Shown here piece after piece: positions 35,183 through 49,039 of a stretch of DNA of 64,000 nt. The notes below the pieces were generated by a model. That model saw only the letters and a program-made list of their open reading frames with translations, did no database searches and was not told where the DNA came from. Made by a program: the position numbers and the translations under genes. The first letter of the stretch is position 1. Every line of letters begins with the position of its first letter. This stretch comes from Cordylochernes scorpioides (lineage: Eukaryota > Arthropoda > Arachnida > Pseudoscorpiones > Chernetidae): contig CP092870.1 of NCBI GenBank assembly GCA_030710605.1, positions 89,281,993 to 89,345,992 on the forward strand, written 5' to 3'.

Positions 35183-35213
35183 AATATTATGTACAAGTTA
35201 TGTGACATCATAT

Positions 35214-35375
35214 GTTCAGGACTAGGGGATGAGGTCCGTGTAAGGAGGGGGTGGTGGCAGTAGTTTGAATTAGTGTCGGGATGTTGCAGTGGAGTAACTC
35301 GAGGGTGGGGAGTATTTGGGGGGCGGGTCATCTATGGTGGTGATTGGAGGGCAGGGAGAGAGAGAAGCGAAAGGT
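35214..35375 (+). other. G-rich strand patch
   Basis: The plus strand is rich in G runs (GGGGATGAGG, AGGAGGGGGTGGTGG, GGGTGGGGAG, TTGGGGGGCGGG, GGAGGGCAGGG) in a region otherwise about 70% A/T. Quadruplex formation is possible; no gene is seen. Confidence 0.5.
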
Positions 35376-36900
35376 TTGTTATATTACTCACTCTAACACA
35401 ATTCATTGCCATTTAGAGAGAATATTTGGATAGCCATTTTTGAAATTGGGTCAATCCTTGTCTGAGACCGTTGAACGGGTTAACCGTTTTTCAAAATATA
35501 GCCAGAAATATCTCTAAATATTTTCATTCGTTATTTAGAAGCAACTGTTGAAAGTCATCTGTGCCCACATATATAATTTAATAAACATATCTATTTGATA
35601 TTCATATTGAATAATAGATATTTTAACCTTCGCCCTCTTGGTAAATTCTGTTTTATTTTTATTAATACCTTATATATGTATTTTGTTTTCTTATCATATA
35701 TGCATATATGCACTTTATATATTTTTGAGTTTTTAGTGATGATTTATAGTGATTAAAAATTTAAGATTGTTGGTCCATTTTGTAGTGGTGGGGCTGGAAT
35801 CATACTATGAAGGTCTTTAAAAAAGATCAAATTTCATGGAAAGTGCTATCTGAAAAACGTTAGAAAGAGCCTTTGTAGAATATCATATTTCTGAACATTC
35901 TCTACTAAAGAGATAAAGGATGTGAAAATGGTTATTGTCCGAAAGAATAAAAGAAAGAGCTATTCAGTTTTTGGGCCATTTTCTAGAGATAAATACCATG
36001 AAATATGGTTTGAACAGATATCAAAATTGATGGGAATAACTATGTTAAACCGTTTATGGCGCCTTTGTAGAGTATAATATTCCTGATCATTATGGTGAGA
36101 ACGCTGTTGTGCATCATGATGCAGATGAGACTAGCTAGAGTGAAGATATGATTAAGAAAAATTTATCTTTTTCTAATTCGTATAGATAGAATATTAGAAG
36201 ATAAATTCTGAAACTTGCTTGAAAATGATGGATACTTAGGAAATAGGCTCTCTTGAAATTGATTGAACTAATGAGTTTATATTTTTTAAACAAGAGCTTT
36301 TCACACAGATTAAGTATTTTAATTTTTGAATGTGACTTGAAATATTTTCAAAGTTCAATGCAAACAACAATTTTTCAAAAATATTGACCTTTTTAGGTGT
36401 TTAGAAAGCTATTAAATATGAGAAGTTTGCTTCCAATTAATTATATTATTTAGTGATATTTTAGAAAATATTGTGATAAAAATAAGAATTAGAAATGGAA
36501 TTTGAAGAAATAACATTTGGAGGTGTAATAGAAAACATATTAAAATATGAAATTATGATATATTTTAGAAGTTAACAATGTTATATGTATACTTTTTTAA
36601 TTAGGATATTAGAATTAAAATCAACTCCAAATTTCTGAAAGATGCGATTCTATTGAATAAAACCATAAAGTAAGGCAAGTTTTCAGGAATTCTTTAGATC
36701 TGTCAGAAATATATTCCTAAAAACTTGTCGGCTTTATGGCTTAATAAAATAAAATCATAGCTTCTCAATGAAACCATTCTAATTTCCAAGAGGAATTATA
36801 ATAAGCGTTACATAGAAAGTTTCCAATGTAAAAAATCTCTGGAGTTTATATAATATAACTGACAAAATTATATAGAAACCAATAATTAAAACAGGTTTTT
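35376..36900. other. 3' flank of gene E, no gene
   Basis: AT-rich. From about 36.28 kb to the gene it aligns by eye with the 3' flank of gene G (49.95-50.6 kb), for example CAATGCAAACA and CATAAAGTAAG(G/A)CAAGTTT, part of the E-F/G-H duplication. Confidence 0.5.
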
Positions 36901-36951
36901 ATTGTTTATTCAACAAATGATATCTTGGAAGACTAGAAGAGATATGGAGGC

Positions 36952-39900
36952 CTAGTTGCCCAAGGCAGCTCCAATAAGGCGAGCAAGGGCGGACTTGGAC
37001 TGAGCGCCTTCGGGAAGGGTGCCTGGAGCTGGTAGGAGCTGATCGCAGTTCTCATTCTTGAAACTCTTGCAGATGGTGCGGGGCATGGTGGTGGCGATCA
37101 TCTCAAACATCTGAGTGGAGTACTGGACGGTCTCGGCACCACACTTGGGCTCGATCACATCGTGAACGCACTGGTTGAAGCGGTTGTAGCCACTGCATAC
37201 AACAAATACCTCAAGATCATGTCTGAGAGATATCAAGGTGGTACATCAAGAAAACAAAGTATATGTTCATCAAAGACTATATGTAAGCTATATATAAACA
37301 CAAAGCCTTTATTAAGACACCAGTCTTATATATCATATTCTATTTTATTATGTACTATAGAGGCTAAATAATTCATGGAAATGTTCAATTTTAGTTTATT
37401 ATTGTAATGCATGTGTGGATAAGATAATCATAAAAAGATTAGTAAACTATTGTAAGGTTTGAAAAGAAAAACGTTAATGTTTTTTGTTCAAAAATTTAAT
37501 TTTTTAGCAAATGAAAGAGAATATATAATGAATATATTATATAAATGAATTATTTAAATTAAAATTCATTTTTTTTATATAATTTTGAAAGCCCAGCATA
37601 TCTTTATTCAGAAATACAAATATGCTTACTTTTATAAATTGTTTACATTCAAAAAAATATTCTTAGAGGTAAACCTGTTTAAGAGAATATTTTTAAAATA
37701 TATATTTTATTATGATTTTATGTGTGCACCTCATTCCTATTGCAATTTTTGTACCATTAAATATCTATGTGTATATCAGAAACGTTACTAATATATTATC
37801 TATATCTATATGAAAGGCTCATGTGAGAGTGGTCAGAATATGCTGTATTTCATTTTAATATCAATATAAATATATATTTTCAGTAGTTTCACCCGTTCTA
37901 TATGATATATTTAATAGAGAATTTATAGACACTCACCAGCAGAGAGTGGGCACACGGTCCTCGTTGCTGGTGGCCTTGTCAACGATTTTCTCAAAGACAG
38001 CCTGCATGTCCTGGATACAGGGACGTTGCTCAGGGTAGACATCTGCAAGACACTCGGAGTGCTGCAGGTAGTTGGCACGCAGAGTGGAGCCAGGGGTGCA
38101 GAATTCATTCAGCTGGGAGTTGGCGTCACCCATGAAGACATCCATGAGTTCACGGACCATGGGCGTGGTACATTTCTCGGTGTAGTTGCCCATACACTGG
38201 TTGGCCTCCTGGATGTTCTCACAGCTGGCCTTCAAGGCTTCTTCGCTTGTTGGGATGGGAGAATCGCCCTGCAGGGAGAGTACCATGGTGGCTTGGCAGA
38301 GTTCAATCTCACGCCAGTGGCAATTCTGGGCCATACCTGGATACAAACAACACTCTATATTATTTAACATATAGGAATAGCATTCACAATAAAATAACAA
38401 CATTATATGTAATTCAGTAAACAACAACAACATTTCCTACCATTCACTCAACCCTCCAATTCATTGAAAATTTCAATTCATAAGATATTGAAAAAACATG
38501 ATATCAAAAACATTCACGCCTTCATTTCAATTTCAAGAAATATTCAAATGATCAAAACTTAGTCTAAAAATAGACACAACCACACTTATGATTAACCTCC
38601 TAAAAGAGGCTTTCAATTATCTCAATAATCTGATACTATTTTATTCAAATTCACTTGTTTAAATAATTCCTGAGAAAGAGAGAGAGTGAAGCATATTTTT
38701 AAATTTCTTTCACTCCAAATGTTTTATTTTAAAAGCAACATAACGTCATAAATTTCCAAAAAAATACAAAATTATTAATTTTAATGATACAAATTCATCT
38801 TTTTTGATAATTTCTAAAATCTTTTTTCATACTTATAAAAAGATACATAATTATTGAGAAATCACACATTATATCCAGATGTTTTCCTTTAGATAGATGA
38901 ACATAGACAAGGATATGAAATTGAAGTAAGAAGTTTGGTAATTATATGTGAAACTCATCATTCATACAAACTTTAGGGAAACCTTCATATTAGAAAATTT
39001 CTTTCTATTAAAATCATATATGCAATCTCTATATTTTCATAGACTATATTACACAATGTTAAAACTATTGTTCTATTTATAAATCTTCTAATAAAAATTG
39101 GATTCGAACCAACCTTCTATTGAATAGTAAAGTATATAACTATATATATAGTATCGTTATGAGAATTTCAAGATTTATAAAATTTGTGATTTAGTTTAAA
39201 CATGTGAGGTTTGTTTTTTATTTTTTTATAATAAATAATTAGTTAGAATATAGTATTATTATTATAGAATATAGTAGTACTATTTGATAAAGAATCAGCT
39301 TGCTGTTCTGACTCAAAATTAATTCAAAATCTGTAGTTCTTAATATTTTACTTTTCCTTTTTTTTTTTTCAAAAATGAAAAATTACTATTAACTATATAT
39401 ATATAATAGTTTTTATATATTGATTGGAATGAATGTTTTTTATAATAAGTTGATATTGTAATGTAAGTATAGTGCCAGAGAGAAAGTATAGTAGCTTACT
39501 GAACAATAATTTTAAAGTAGTATTATATATGATACTATACATATAAAAATATAATTAAGATGTAAATATGTTAAAAGAGAGAGTAGTAAAAATCTATTTT
39601 AAGCTTTCAAAATTGATCTTTTAGAGCAAAATATTAGGGGTATGACAAGTTCACGCTGAAGCTTTGGCAGTTTATATATAATAGGTGAATATAAGAAAAA
39701 ATAGGAAAAATGGAAAATAGTATGAGAGCAGAAAAAGAATAAAGAACACAGAATCATATGATAGCATTTGATTAAATTAGTAAAATGTGAAGAGAAAGAG
39801 TATTTACTTTATTTTTATTTGAAGATAGTTTAACTTATTCTATATAATAGGTTTTTATAATATAAATTAAAATTCCAAGAGCAATTTTTAGTTAATTTGT

Positions 39901-40363
39901 TTGTTGATATGGAATGTTTTTATTCAAAGGAAACTCTAATAATTTAACTGGGATGGAAATAGATTGGTACCAAGCTGGGTCTTGTCAAAAATAAACCTTG
40001 CGATAGTTTTGAATTTGCAGGCACAAATGATCAAATTTAATCATTTAAATGAATCTAATATCTGAACCATTATTTAATGGATTATTTTCTACAAGGAGAT
40101 ACATGTTTGGTAAACAATCGGTAGATTGAGAACCAATAGTAAGTAGTAGAGAAATGATAATAATATTATATTTGAAAACAATTTTATCAAAAACACAAAT
40201 TTTCCAAGGTAATATAAAAGAAAATTTTAGAAAAATTAATCATTGTAAATATTATTTTAAGGATCAAATAATTAAAGTGGTAAAATTCTGTGAATATTGA
40301 GGTAAAGAGTGGTAGGTACATACCCAGAGCCACGACGGTAGCAAGGACCAGGAGGAACTTCAT
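36952..40363 (-). CDS. Gene E: secreted 14-cysteine protein, tandem paralogue 5 of 8
   Basis: Exons 40324-40363, 37937-38336 and 36952-37192 (TAG 36952-36954); 226 residues. Signal peptide MKFLLVLATVVAL then GMAQNC. Donors G|GTATGT and TG|GTGAGT. Family-typical exon 2 with NYT and the E/G-specific ECLADVYPEQRPC and QAVFEKIVDK; E itself has IQDM where G has MEDM. Exon 3 has the E/G-specific ICKSFKNENCDQ and the tail ARLIGAALGN in place of ARLLAAFLxN. All 14 cysteines kept. AATAAA at 36910-36905 (minus). Promoter and first exon nearly identical to gene G's. Secreted; role unknown. Confidence 0.87.
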
Positions 40364-40580
40364 GATGTGAGTGAAATGGCGAAGAAAATCCAATAAAATA
40401 GCCAGGCAGGATTACAGCTTTTTATCCTGGCTGTTTGAGGAATAGCAGACGTCAAACATGGGTCACAAGGTCAACCGTGAGTCCCCTCCCATTTTCTTGG
40501 TAATACTTGTCAGAGTAATCGTCTGCAATATTTTTATGGTTCAAACACTTATTACCTTCCTCTCTGACGTTATTCATTTT
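40364..40580 (-). promoter_or_regulatory. Promoter of gene E
   Basis: GATAAAAAGC on the minus strand (40417-40426), GACGTCA 40448-40454, then GGGTCA-CA-AGGTCA (40460-40473) and CCCCTCCCAT. About 260 nt including exon 1 are almost identical to 55.64-55.91 kb upstream of gene G, far more conserved than the neighbouring introns. Confidence 0.7.
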
Positions 40581-40639
40581 GGGGGAAAAATTGATGATAT
40601 TTTAATATTTCTGAAATCTAGTTATTGCATGAAATTCTT

Positions 40640-42300
40640 CTGATTATTGACATGTGTAATCGTTGGCAATATTTAGTAATTATGTAACTTTCCATCTCTT
40701 TATCTACAGTTGATTAATTGGATAAAGATCTCCTATATTTGTCATTCATCTGTTTTATATGTATATACGTTTTTACACTTTCTATACATATATATATTAT
40801 ATAATCTAAAATGTAAATATTTTATTTTTTAAAAACATGCATTTTACCTTCATAATTGACTATTCATTTATTCTTTTATTTTTGACCATAGATTTAGAAC
40901 ACTTTGAATATTGTTGTAAATATGTATAGTTAACCTACCTATTTTTTTAATTCACGAATATAGGATTCATTTTATAAATTCTATATTACTGTGAAAAATA
41001 TTTAATGTGTAATTCTTTCCAAGTAATTGAAAATAAAGACTACTTGATAAGTAAATGACTATCTTTCCTTTTTCACGACTGCACCTCCAATTCTTTATCA
41101 TTCCAAGTTCAAAACATTATAATCATAACATACATACTTGTATATATATATAACTCTTCGAAAATACTAAGAATATCTTACTGATATCTTATGTTTAAGT
41201 GATTATTTATATTATAAATATGACCGTTTTTATTGCATCTCTAACTGCCTGAATAAATAGTTTCTATGCTAGCTATTTCATTATTATTACAAGCACCTTT
41301 TCTTTTTCTAATTAAATATCGCTTCTTGTGTGAAATTTATGAGCCTTTTCATAATTTTATATATTTTATTTATAAACATATCTCTTCTTTTATTTAATCA
41401 ATAATCTGTCCAAGTTATCTTTTGTTCTCTTTACGTGAACAACTTGTTCTTTTGTATTGAAATCATTATAGATTTTAACAAATTCACATTCACAAAAATA
41501 TAATAGGTAACAACTTAAAATTGTATCCATTATTCCTGTAGAAGGGTAGCTTACGCCCGAAAGATCGAATTTATTTTTCAAATAAAGAAACTTATCCTTT
41601 TTGAATCTTTTCGTTATTATAACAGGTAACAGTTTTTCCCATATCAATTATTTAAATGTATTTTCTATAACTCTACTCAAATACGATCTTTTTTTTGTTA
41701 ATTTCTATTAATTATGAGAATACCTTTTCCCTTCTAGTTGGTCCTTTGAAAATAAAACACCATCCTATTTTTAAAATTATTTATCTATTTTAAATCAAGA
41801 CAGAACAAAACCTCGCTAAAACGAACTAGGGATATAGCAGACCTTCCCTTATAACGAACCTAATATAATCCCCATTTTATAATACAGTGAGCTATGGCTA
41901 TATTGAACCATCTTCTTCGTTCTTATCTCAATATATATAAAGAATTATGAATTTAGAGAACCAAGGGTGCAATTCCATTAGGGTTCGCTATAGAAGGAAT
42001 TTACTGTATATGTCTACACAATCAGAGCTTCGTCACACAAAAATCGTGAAATATAAAACAAATTCACATGTATCTTTACTAAAACATTTCTTTTTCCAAC
42101 AACAATGATTTCTCAGTGCAAAGAAATTGTATAAATGTAGCTTTTGACATTGTTTATATACTTTTTGCCTTGTTTATAATAACTTTATATTTTATAGTTT
42201 TATATGTAATTTGATTAATTTGAATTACAATATTGAAAACATTTTAAGACCTTTGTAGAAAGGGGGAATCATAATTCTAAACTTTTTAGAGATGACACGA
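40640..42300. other. E-F intergenic stretch
   Basis: AT-rich, no gene. 41798-42010 looks like a decayed Tigger/pogo-type MITE: AAACCTCGCTAAAACGAACT at the left and GGTTCGCTATAGAAGGAATT...TACTGTA at the right, imperfectly inverted. A related end lies near 3.77-3.84 kb. Confidence 0.45.
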
Positions 42301-42800
42301 GAAAATTGTTAGTGGAACCTGTGTAATGACCAGTTATACCGCCCATTTCCCAATGCCAAGTCTATTGAGAGAAAAGAAAATTTCTTAATTATGAAAACAA
42401 CATTTTACCGCTTTTTATAAAACATTACATTCTTGAACATGACGTTGAGGATAAATGTAAAATGTTTGTTGCTTATGATCCAGCGACCAGTCTCACTTTT
42501 CATATTTCACCATTACCACCTATACAAAAGGTTATTTTTAAGAAGGAATAAATGGTATTACGACATTGTATCACGACAGGATCTTTGTAAAATATCGTGA
42601 CACGATATTTTTGGCTATTTTAAACAGTGTTTATATAATCAGAAATCTGAAACCTTGGATGTGGTTTTGTAGATTCTCCAAGATGGATGGAGGAAATTAA
42701 CATCTGATTTTGCACGATGATTATGTATTCCTGGAAATTCCGCTGTCGAATAATCAAAATTGCAATGCAGCACATGTTCAGTAAATATAGTATAACTATT
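42300..42800. repeat. Conserved intergenic block, copy in E-F spacer
   Basis: Shared with 56.6-57.07 kb (G-H spacer) and in part with 49.22-49.55 kb (F-G spacer). Markers: AATGACCAGTTATACCGCCC, GATCCAGCGACCAGTC, ATCGTGACAC and a region around AAGATG(G/A)ATGGA. No conserved reading frame; this copy is the most diverged. It could be regulatory or a fixed old repeat. Confidence 0.55.
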
Positions 42801-43104
42801 TACAAACCAAAAATTTCATTTGAAAATATTACTAACAAATATATGTTTAGACTCCTTCTGTATTTTAATCTGGCTAAATCAGTATGATATATTCAGTTCA
42901 TGTGTGCCTTATACTTATCACACCTATGTAAGGAATCATTTCAAAATGATATCTAAATGAAAATAAAACTTAAGGTTTCAAAAACGCAAGAAAAGGTACA
43001 CTTTCTCAAAAATACTATTTTACTTAATGATACCCCAAGTTCAAAACAAATAAAAATTAGTGTTAGAGATTTTAAGAAAATATTTCATAGTGCGTAATTG
43101 AAAA

Positions 43105-43485
43105 GACACCCTAGTTAAAAAATCCCGACAACCGAAATCTTGACAACCTAAAATACTGACACCCAAAATCCCAGATGACCAAAATCCCGACAAAGTCAAA
43201 ATATCGACAACCTAAAATCCCGACATCCAAAATCCCGACGAAGTCGAAATCTCGACAGACCAATATCCCGACAAATTAATTTGAAATAAAATTAATTAAT
43301 TCATTTTGTTGGTGTAAAATATAATATTCAAAACATTCTCTCCTCAGAATACAGTCGAATAATTTACTCAAATGTTGATGCTCTCGTATATTTTTTGTTG
43401 GATTATAACCATGTCGGGATTTTAGTCAATTGAGATTTCGTTCCTGCGGGATTTGCTTTTGTCTAGATTTTGGTTTGTCGGGATT
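43105..43485. mobile_element. MITE with repeated CCCGACA terminal motifs
   Basis: The left arm (43105-43275) is a run of AAATCCCGACA(A/T)CC-like units. The right arm has GTCGGGATTT repeated in complement (near 43421 and 43475), around an AT-rich middle with CAGAATACAGTCGAATAATT. Subterminal repetition of the TIR core is typical of several DNA-transposon MITEs. Confidence 0.6.
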
Positions 43486-43499
43486 TCAGATGTTGATTG

Positions 43500-43830
43500 T
43501 TTAATAACGATTTTAGAAATCATTGTCCACTCTCACAGAGTACTCCACTCCATGAAATACAGTCATAAACCCGGCTTGGCTAACTTTGGGGCACCTACAA
43601 ACCTTCAGAGCCAGCAGTTACTAACAACTGGATCTTCTCTAACTCTTCAGGATGGTTCACTGTCAAACTACCTTCACCAGACTTTTGGATCTTCCTCGCC
43701 TGTCTCTTCCTCAATTGATTCCTTTTTTCAATCCCACAATCTCCCCGAAACCAGTAGCATTTTCTTGTCTACCACTTATGTCTGCTTATTTCTTGTGACA
43801 GGGAAAACCAGAAGTAACTATATATTTGTA
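43500..43830. other. Unassigned higher-GC stretch
   Basis: GC content clearly above the flanks, with a plus-strand open frame across it. Neither strand gives a protein I recognise, and the minus strand contains several stops. Possibly the remnant of a DNA transposon next to the CCCGACA element. Confidence 0.3.
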
Positions 43831-44571
43831 TATATTACTTTAACACAAAACACAACATATCACATAATATGTGTTTTTATATTGCTATTAAATAAAGTTC
43901 TGTTATAATATTTTCTCTAAAAATGAATAAATAGTATGATAATAGAAATGAGTAAAATTAACACTTTATATATATATAGACAATTAAAATAATTTTCTTT
44001 ACATCTTGTCAATACATGCAAAGTGCACAGTCTGCAATATATATAGAGAGAGCATTCTCATATTATACAAACTCCATATTTTAAAAATGTATGCTTGAAA
44101 TCTATGATAATAACTATTGTCGTGTCTCTTGAGGCTAGAGTAAAACTAATTAAGTTAAACTCTACTTTATATATCTTAGGCTTTAGTGAAATGACTCCAA
44201 ATATTTTGTTTTGAGTATGATAAATAGAATAAATAGTGCTAGTTACTACCTTGTAAATGTGTAATTGTTAAACAAAATTGGTCCATCTCTAGTGAGCAAC
44301 AGTGAAAATAATGAACTATCGTTAACACTCTCTTTTCTTCTTTGAAGAAGAATATTAAAAATGTTCATATCAATGTATCTATCACTGTTTACAGAGGAAA
44401 TATCTAATTTAAACTAATATTTGAGTGGTAGGACCTTTAAATACCTAAAAATTTTCCAATGCATTATGTAGATGTGTGAATAAAATAGTATAAATATACA
44501 GCTTTACAACAATATTTATTCTTTATTTAACAAATACTATCTAAGAGAAGACTAGAGGAGAAAGGAGGGGC

Positions 44572-47500
44572 CTAGTTGCTCAAGAAAGCGGCAAGAAGGC
44601 GAGCGAGGGCAGACTTGGACTGAGAGCCCTCGGGCTGGGTGCCTGACGGAGGCAAGAGCTGATCACAGCGGTCATCCTTGAAATTGCTGCAGATGGTGCG
44701 GGGCATGGTGGTGGCGATCATCTCAAACATCTGAGTGGAGTACTGGACGGTCTCGGCACCACACTTGGGCTCGATCACACCGTGGACGCACTGGTTGAAG
44801 CGGTTGTAGCCACTGCGCAAAGTAAACCATTTAAGAACAATGTCTAAGATGTATTTATTTATAGACTTCAAGAAACGAAATAAACATATCATTGAAGAAA
44901 AAGTCAAACGAACTATGTTCAATTATATGAACAACATTTTTACTCTTCGAGAGAGAGAATAAATTGCTACAATGAATATATTTCTATTTTATAAGAATAC
45001 TCTTGGAGAATATATTTGAATGGCTCTTTTTATTATAAATATATATTTTATTATATTGCTATACTTAGGTTTAAAATATATTAATATTTTTAAAATTTTG
45101 AAAATAAATATATTATCCATTTTGGATCTTTGAAATAATTAGCTATATGACCCACACAAAATGAATTTAATATATAAAACTTGCCACCAAGGGGTGAAAA
45201 AGAACTATTTTCTCAAAATTTACACAAAGAAGGCATGAAATATTTCTCTAATCGCGCTGATACATTTGTTGATATAAAGATTTGAAGAAAAGGTTATTTT
45301 TAAGTATAAAAATATTCTACTGTGTTTTGTATTAAGAGAAAGAGCGAGGGTATGAAGGCATCATGATGTGTTATTTTTACTTAGGATACCTTTTTATCTT
45401 CGACTCATTCTTATTGTGGTATTTATAATAACAAACATGCCATTCACAAAAACCATCATTATGTTTTCTGTATAGTTCCTACTTCAGTAATTGAACTGAG
45501 GGTGTAAGAGATATAAATAAATTTGAAGGACTCACCAGCAGAGAGTGGGCACACGGTCCTCGTTGCTGGTGTCCTTGTTAACGACTTTCTCAATGACGGC
45601 CTGGAAGTCCACAAGGCAGGGCCTTTCGTCAGGGTAGGCCTCGGCAAGGCACTCAGCGTGCTGTAGGAAATTGGCGCTCAGCTCGGAGCCAGGGGTACAG
45701 AACTCATTCAACTGGGAGCTGGCGTCACCCATGAAGACATCCATGAGCTCACGAACCATGGGCGTAGTACACTTCTCGGTGTAGTTGCCCATACACTGGG
45801 TGGCCTCCTTAATGTTTTCACAGCTGGCTTTCAAATCATCGGCACTTGTTGGGATGGGAGAATCGCCCTGCATGAAAAGCACCATGGTGGCCTGGCAGAG
45901 TTCAATCTCACGCCAGTGGCAATCCTGGGCCACACCTGAACACAAAAAATGTAATATCTTAGTTAACATATAAGTATCATAACTCAATCAACATAACACA
46001 ACACTAGATCAATCTTCTTTCAGAATATAGTTTCTATCATTTCACTACTCACCAAGCAAGTTAGAATTGTGATTCGCTAAATATAGCCTTTACTTACTAC
46101 AATATAACCTTTACTTTCTTAAATTGTTCTGATATCATAATTCTCCCGCCTTATAGTTAAAGGTATATGCAAATATAAACCTAACTCCATGAATCAATGA
46201 AATTAATGAAACTCCAAAATTGTACTATAAATCTTGTCCATAGAAGATACCGATTTTTATTTCAAGTTTACTCTTTCATATATATTTTATGCCATTTTAA
46301 TAAATTATTATTATCACGCCTTTGAAAAATTTGGATATGGAAATTTATGTATGAAATATCCAAAATATACTTTCTAAATACTAATTAAGCCTCATACCAA
46401 ACTTTGGTATAAAATCACTTTTCTATTATAACAGGTCAGTTTTATAAACATTTAGTTAGGATCTCAATCAATACTTCTCTTGTATTATGTTTTACGCAGG
46501 TACTATAGGCATTGGTAAACATATCCATTGTTGAGTTATTCAACAAAATTGTTGATCATTACTCATTATTTGTATTCTTTGTATTTTCATCATTTTAATA
46601 TCTATAAAATATATTTACCTTTAAATTTTTACTCCAATATGAATTATAATTGACCGGGGTTATAATATCAAGAATAAAATGTAAAAATACAATCTCATAT
46701 TATCGTAAATAGATAAAATATTTTAAATTGTAGTTATATATTTGAATTTAGCGCGATCAAGAAAGCGAAAGCTTTATATAAAAATCAATCAATAAAAATA
46801 TAACTTTTATGCATATTCCCAAAATTTGAATTATTATTTCTCACTATGAGCATAACCTATTCTTCATTACTTATATAAACAAGAAATTTAAAGAATATTC
46901 ATCTTTCAAACATCTTGATAGATACCCAAAATATGTTAAGGTCCAAGAAAGACATGAAATCTTTTAATTAGTGTGAAAATGATATTTCTTATATATTTAT
47001 GAAAACTAGACTTATGTCGTCTAGACTAGGTTTCAATTTAACGTTTTAGAGGGATTAGATGTGTATGTCCTTTAAATTAATTATCTTTTCCGCTGGTATT
47101 TTGCGCCTGAGGATTACCAAAGCTGCTCAGGTAGCTTGACTAACTGGTTGGTTTGGCTGTGGCATACTGCCCTCTATTCTCTCTTATCCTTTCTTAACAT
47201 TTCTACTCGCTCAATTTAAGTTTAAATTTTGAATTGTTATCAAAATTTGGGTCAATAATAGATACACAACAAAAATATACTTATAATGTTGAATATATAT
47301 GAAAATAAAAATTATATTGAGATTTATTTTAAATTCGCAGGAAATATTATGTAACCACGGCTCTTTCTTACAAAGCAATTTCAAATACATTCAATAATTT
47401 TTTTATTGAGAATGAAATTTTATATTATAAAAAATATTTTGTCCTCTTTTAAAAGCATATCTATTATAAAAAGAAACATAAACATTTTAATTTTTACTTC

Positions 47501-47852
47501 TTATTCCAATTAATGAATTTTAAATTACCTAGTAATTTCTGTGCTTCATTTAATATAAAAATTCTACTTTAATATCTCATAGTTTGGATATATGAGCGCA
47601 AAAATATATTAAAATGTGAATTTAAAATGATAACAAAAAAAAATAATTTCAATAAATAATACAGAGAAAAATTAATTTTACAGATTAGAAATAGAAAATG
47701 AAGAGTGTTTTAGATTATTTATCCAAATGAAAAATTTAAGATTCAATCGAACTAAGTGGGAAAATTGTAGGAATATTCTAGCAGGAATGAACTACCGGGA
47801 GGGAGTACGTACCAAGAGCCACGACGGTAGCAAGGACCAGGAGGAATTTCAT
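44572..47852 (-). CDS. Gene F: secreted 14-cysteine protein, tandem paralogue 6 of 8
   Basis: Exons 47813-47852, 45536-45935 and 44572-44812 (TAG 44572-44574); 226 residues. Signal peptide MKFLLVLATVVAL then GVAQDCHW; residue 15 is Val, so exon 2 has no Met and translation must start in exon 1. Donor 1 is G|GTACGT. Family cysteines and NYT kept; F/H-specific features are PTSADDLKASCENI, VVNKDTSNEDR and tail AAFLSN. The exon 3 end is DDRCDQLLPPSG. AATAAA at 44527-44522 (minus). Closest relative is gene H, sharing promoter and intron segments. Confidence 0.87.
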
Positions 47853-48050
47853 GGTGTAAGTTGGGAGGTTGGAGATAATCCAATGAGGGTGTCAACCAGG
47901 ACAACACCTTTTTATCCTTGCTGTTAGCGGAACAGGCCGACGTCAGTCACAGGTCACAAGGTCAAGGTATCTGTCCCCTCCCACTCTACTAACTACCTGT
48001 AATACAATCGCTTGCAATCTTGTTTACATTTTTTTATTCTGAACTGTTTT
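47853..48050 (-). promoter_or_regulatory. Promoter of gene F
   Basis: GATAAAAAGG on the minus strand (47907-47916), GACGTCA 47939-47945, perfect AGGTCA-CA-AGGTCA (47951-47964), then CCCCTCCCAC and CTTGCAAT farther up. Nearly identical to gene H's upstream region. Confidence 0.75.
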
Positions 48051-48651
48051 TTTTTTTAATTGAGGTTAAATTATATTGTTCATAAATAATATTAGTTGTA
48101 CTTTAATTTGAAATATTCTCTTAGGGAAATATTTTAAAATAGGTTACTGTGGAGAAATATTTGTGGAGAATATAATTTTTACATTTTTAAAACATTTTTA
48201 TGATAAAAATCTGTGCTTGGATTTATACATATGTTCTTATGAAGTCTAATAAATTAGTGTGTTTATATCGAGTATATACGCTTGGACAAAACTTAAGGAA
48301 GTTGGTTTTTTTTTACATGTATATCAGGATTCAGACAACTTTGAAAGATATTACAATGACCTTTATTGAAGATACATGAGATAACCAAGGGTGAATAAAA
48401 TTATATTTGTCTCCTTAAAAAAAAGACCAGTGACATCAAAATAAGAAACTTCTTAGGTTTATCCATCAGTGTATTTTTTATATTGAAATAGCATACTCTA
48501 TGGAAATAAAAATAGAAATAATTGATGTTTGACAATTGAGTTTTATATTTTGAAAATAATTCAGATTTTTATTTTAATTTATAGGATAGTTATCTGCATA
48601 TCCAACAAACTGCCCCTAAGAAGAACTTTAATAGCTACTGTAATCCTTTTT

Positions 48652-48756
48652 TTTGCGGTGTTGTTGTTTTTTTGTCTAACGAAGAGCCTCAGATGTCTCC
48701 ATGCATCTCTATCACAGCAGTTGAAATATTATCTATCTTAGGGGTGTAAAGCCTTT
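48652..48756 (+). repeat. Dispersed repeat, partner of 9.18-9.29 kb
   Basis: Opposite orientation to the copy near gene B: GAAGAGCCTCAGATGTCTCC, ATGCATCTCTATCACAGCAG, then a diverged GTGTAAAGC end. No coding frame identified. Confidence 0.6.
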
Positions 48757-49039
48757 GCGATATCTATAGTGATTGATATATAATTGATGTATATAGTTGT
48801 TTATTTGTTTTTCATATTTTTCATTTATAAATTAATCTCATAATTTAGTCTGTGAAAATAAAAATATTGGACCGGTGACGAAAACAATATAAACAAATAA
48901 AATATATAAAGTTTAAATGTGTTTTAAACTTTAATAACAAACACAAAACAATATAGTAACCAATGGTTTATCTATAAAGCTCCATACACCCACAGAAATA
49001 ATTGGTTATCAGACTTGTGTCCAGAGGGATTAGCACATT

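Noticed and set aside
43453..43908. 151-codon plus-strand frame in a higher-GC stretch
   Set aside because: Starts inside the CCCGACA MITE and shows no domain, signal peptide or splice pattern; most likely chance.
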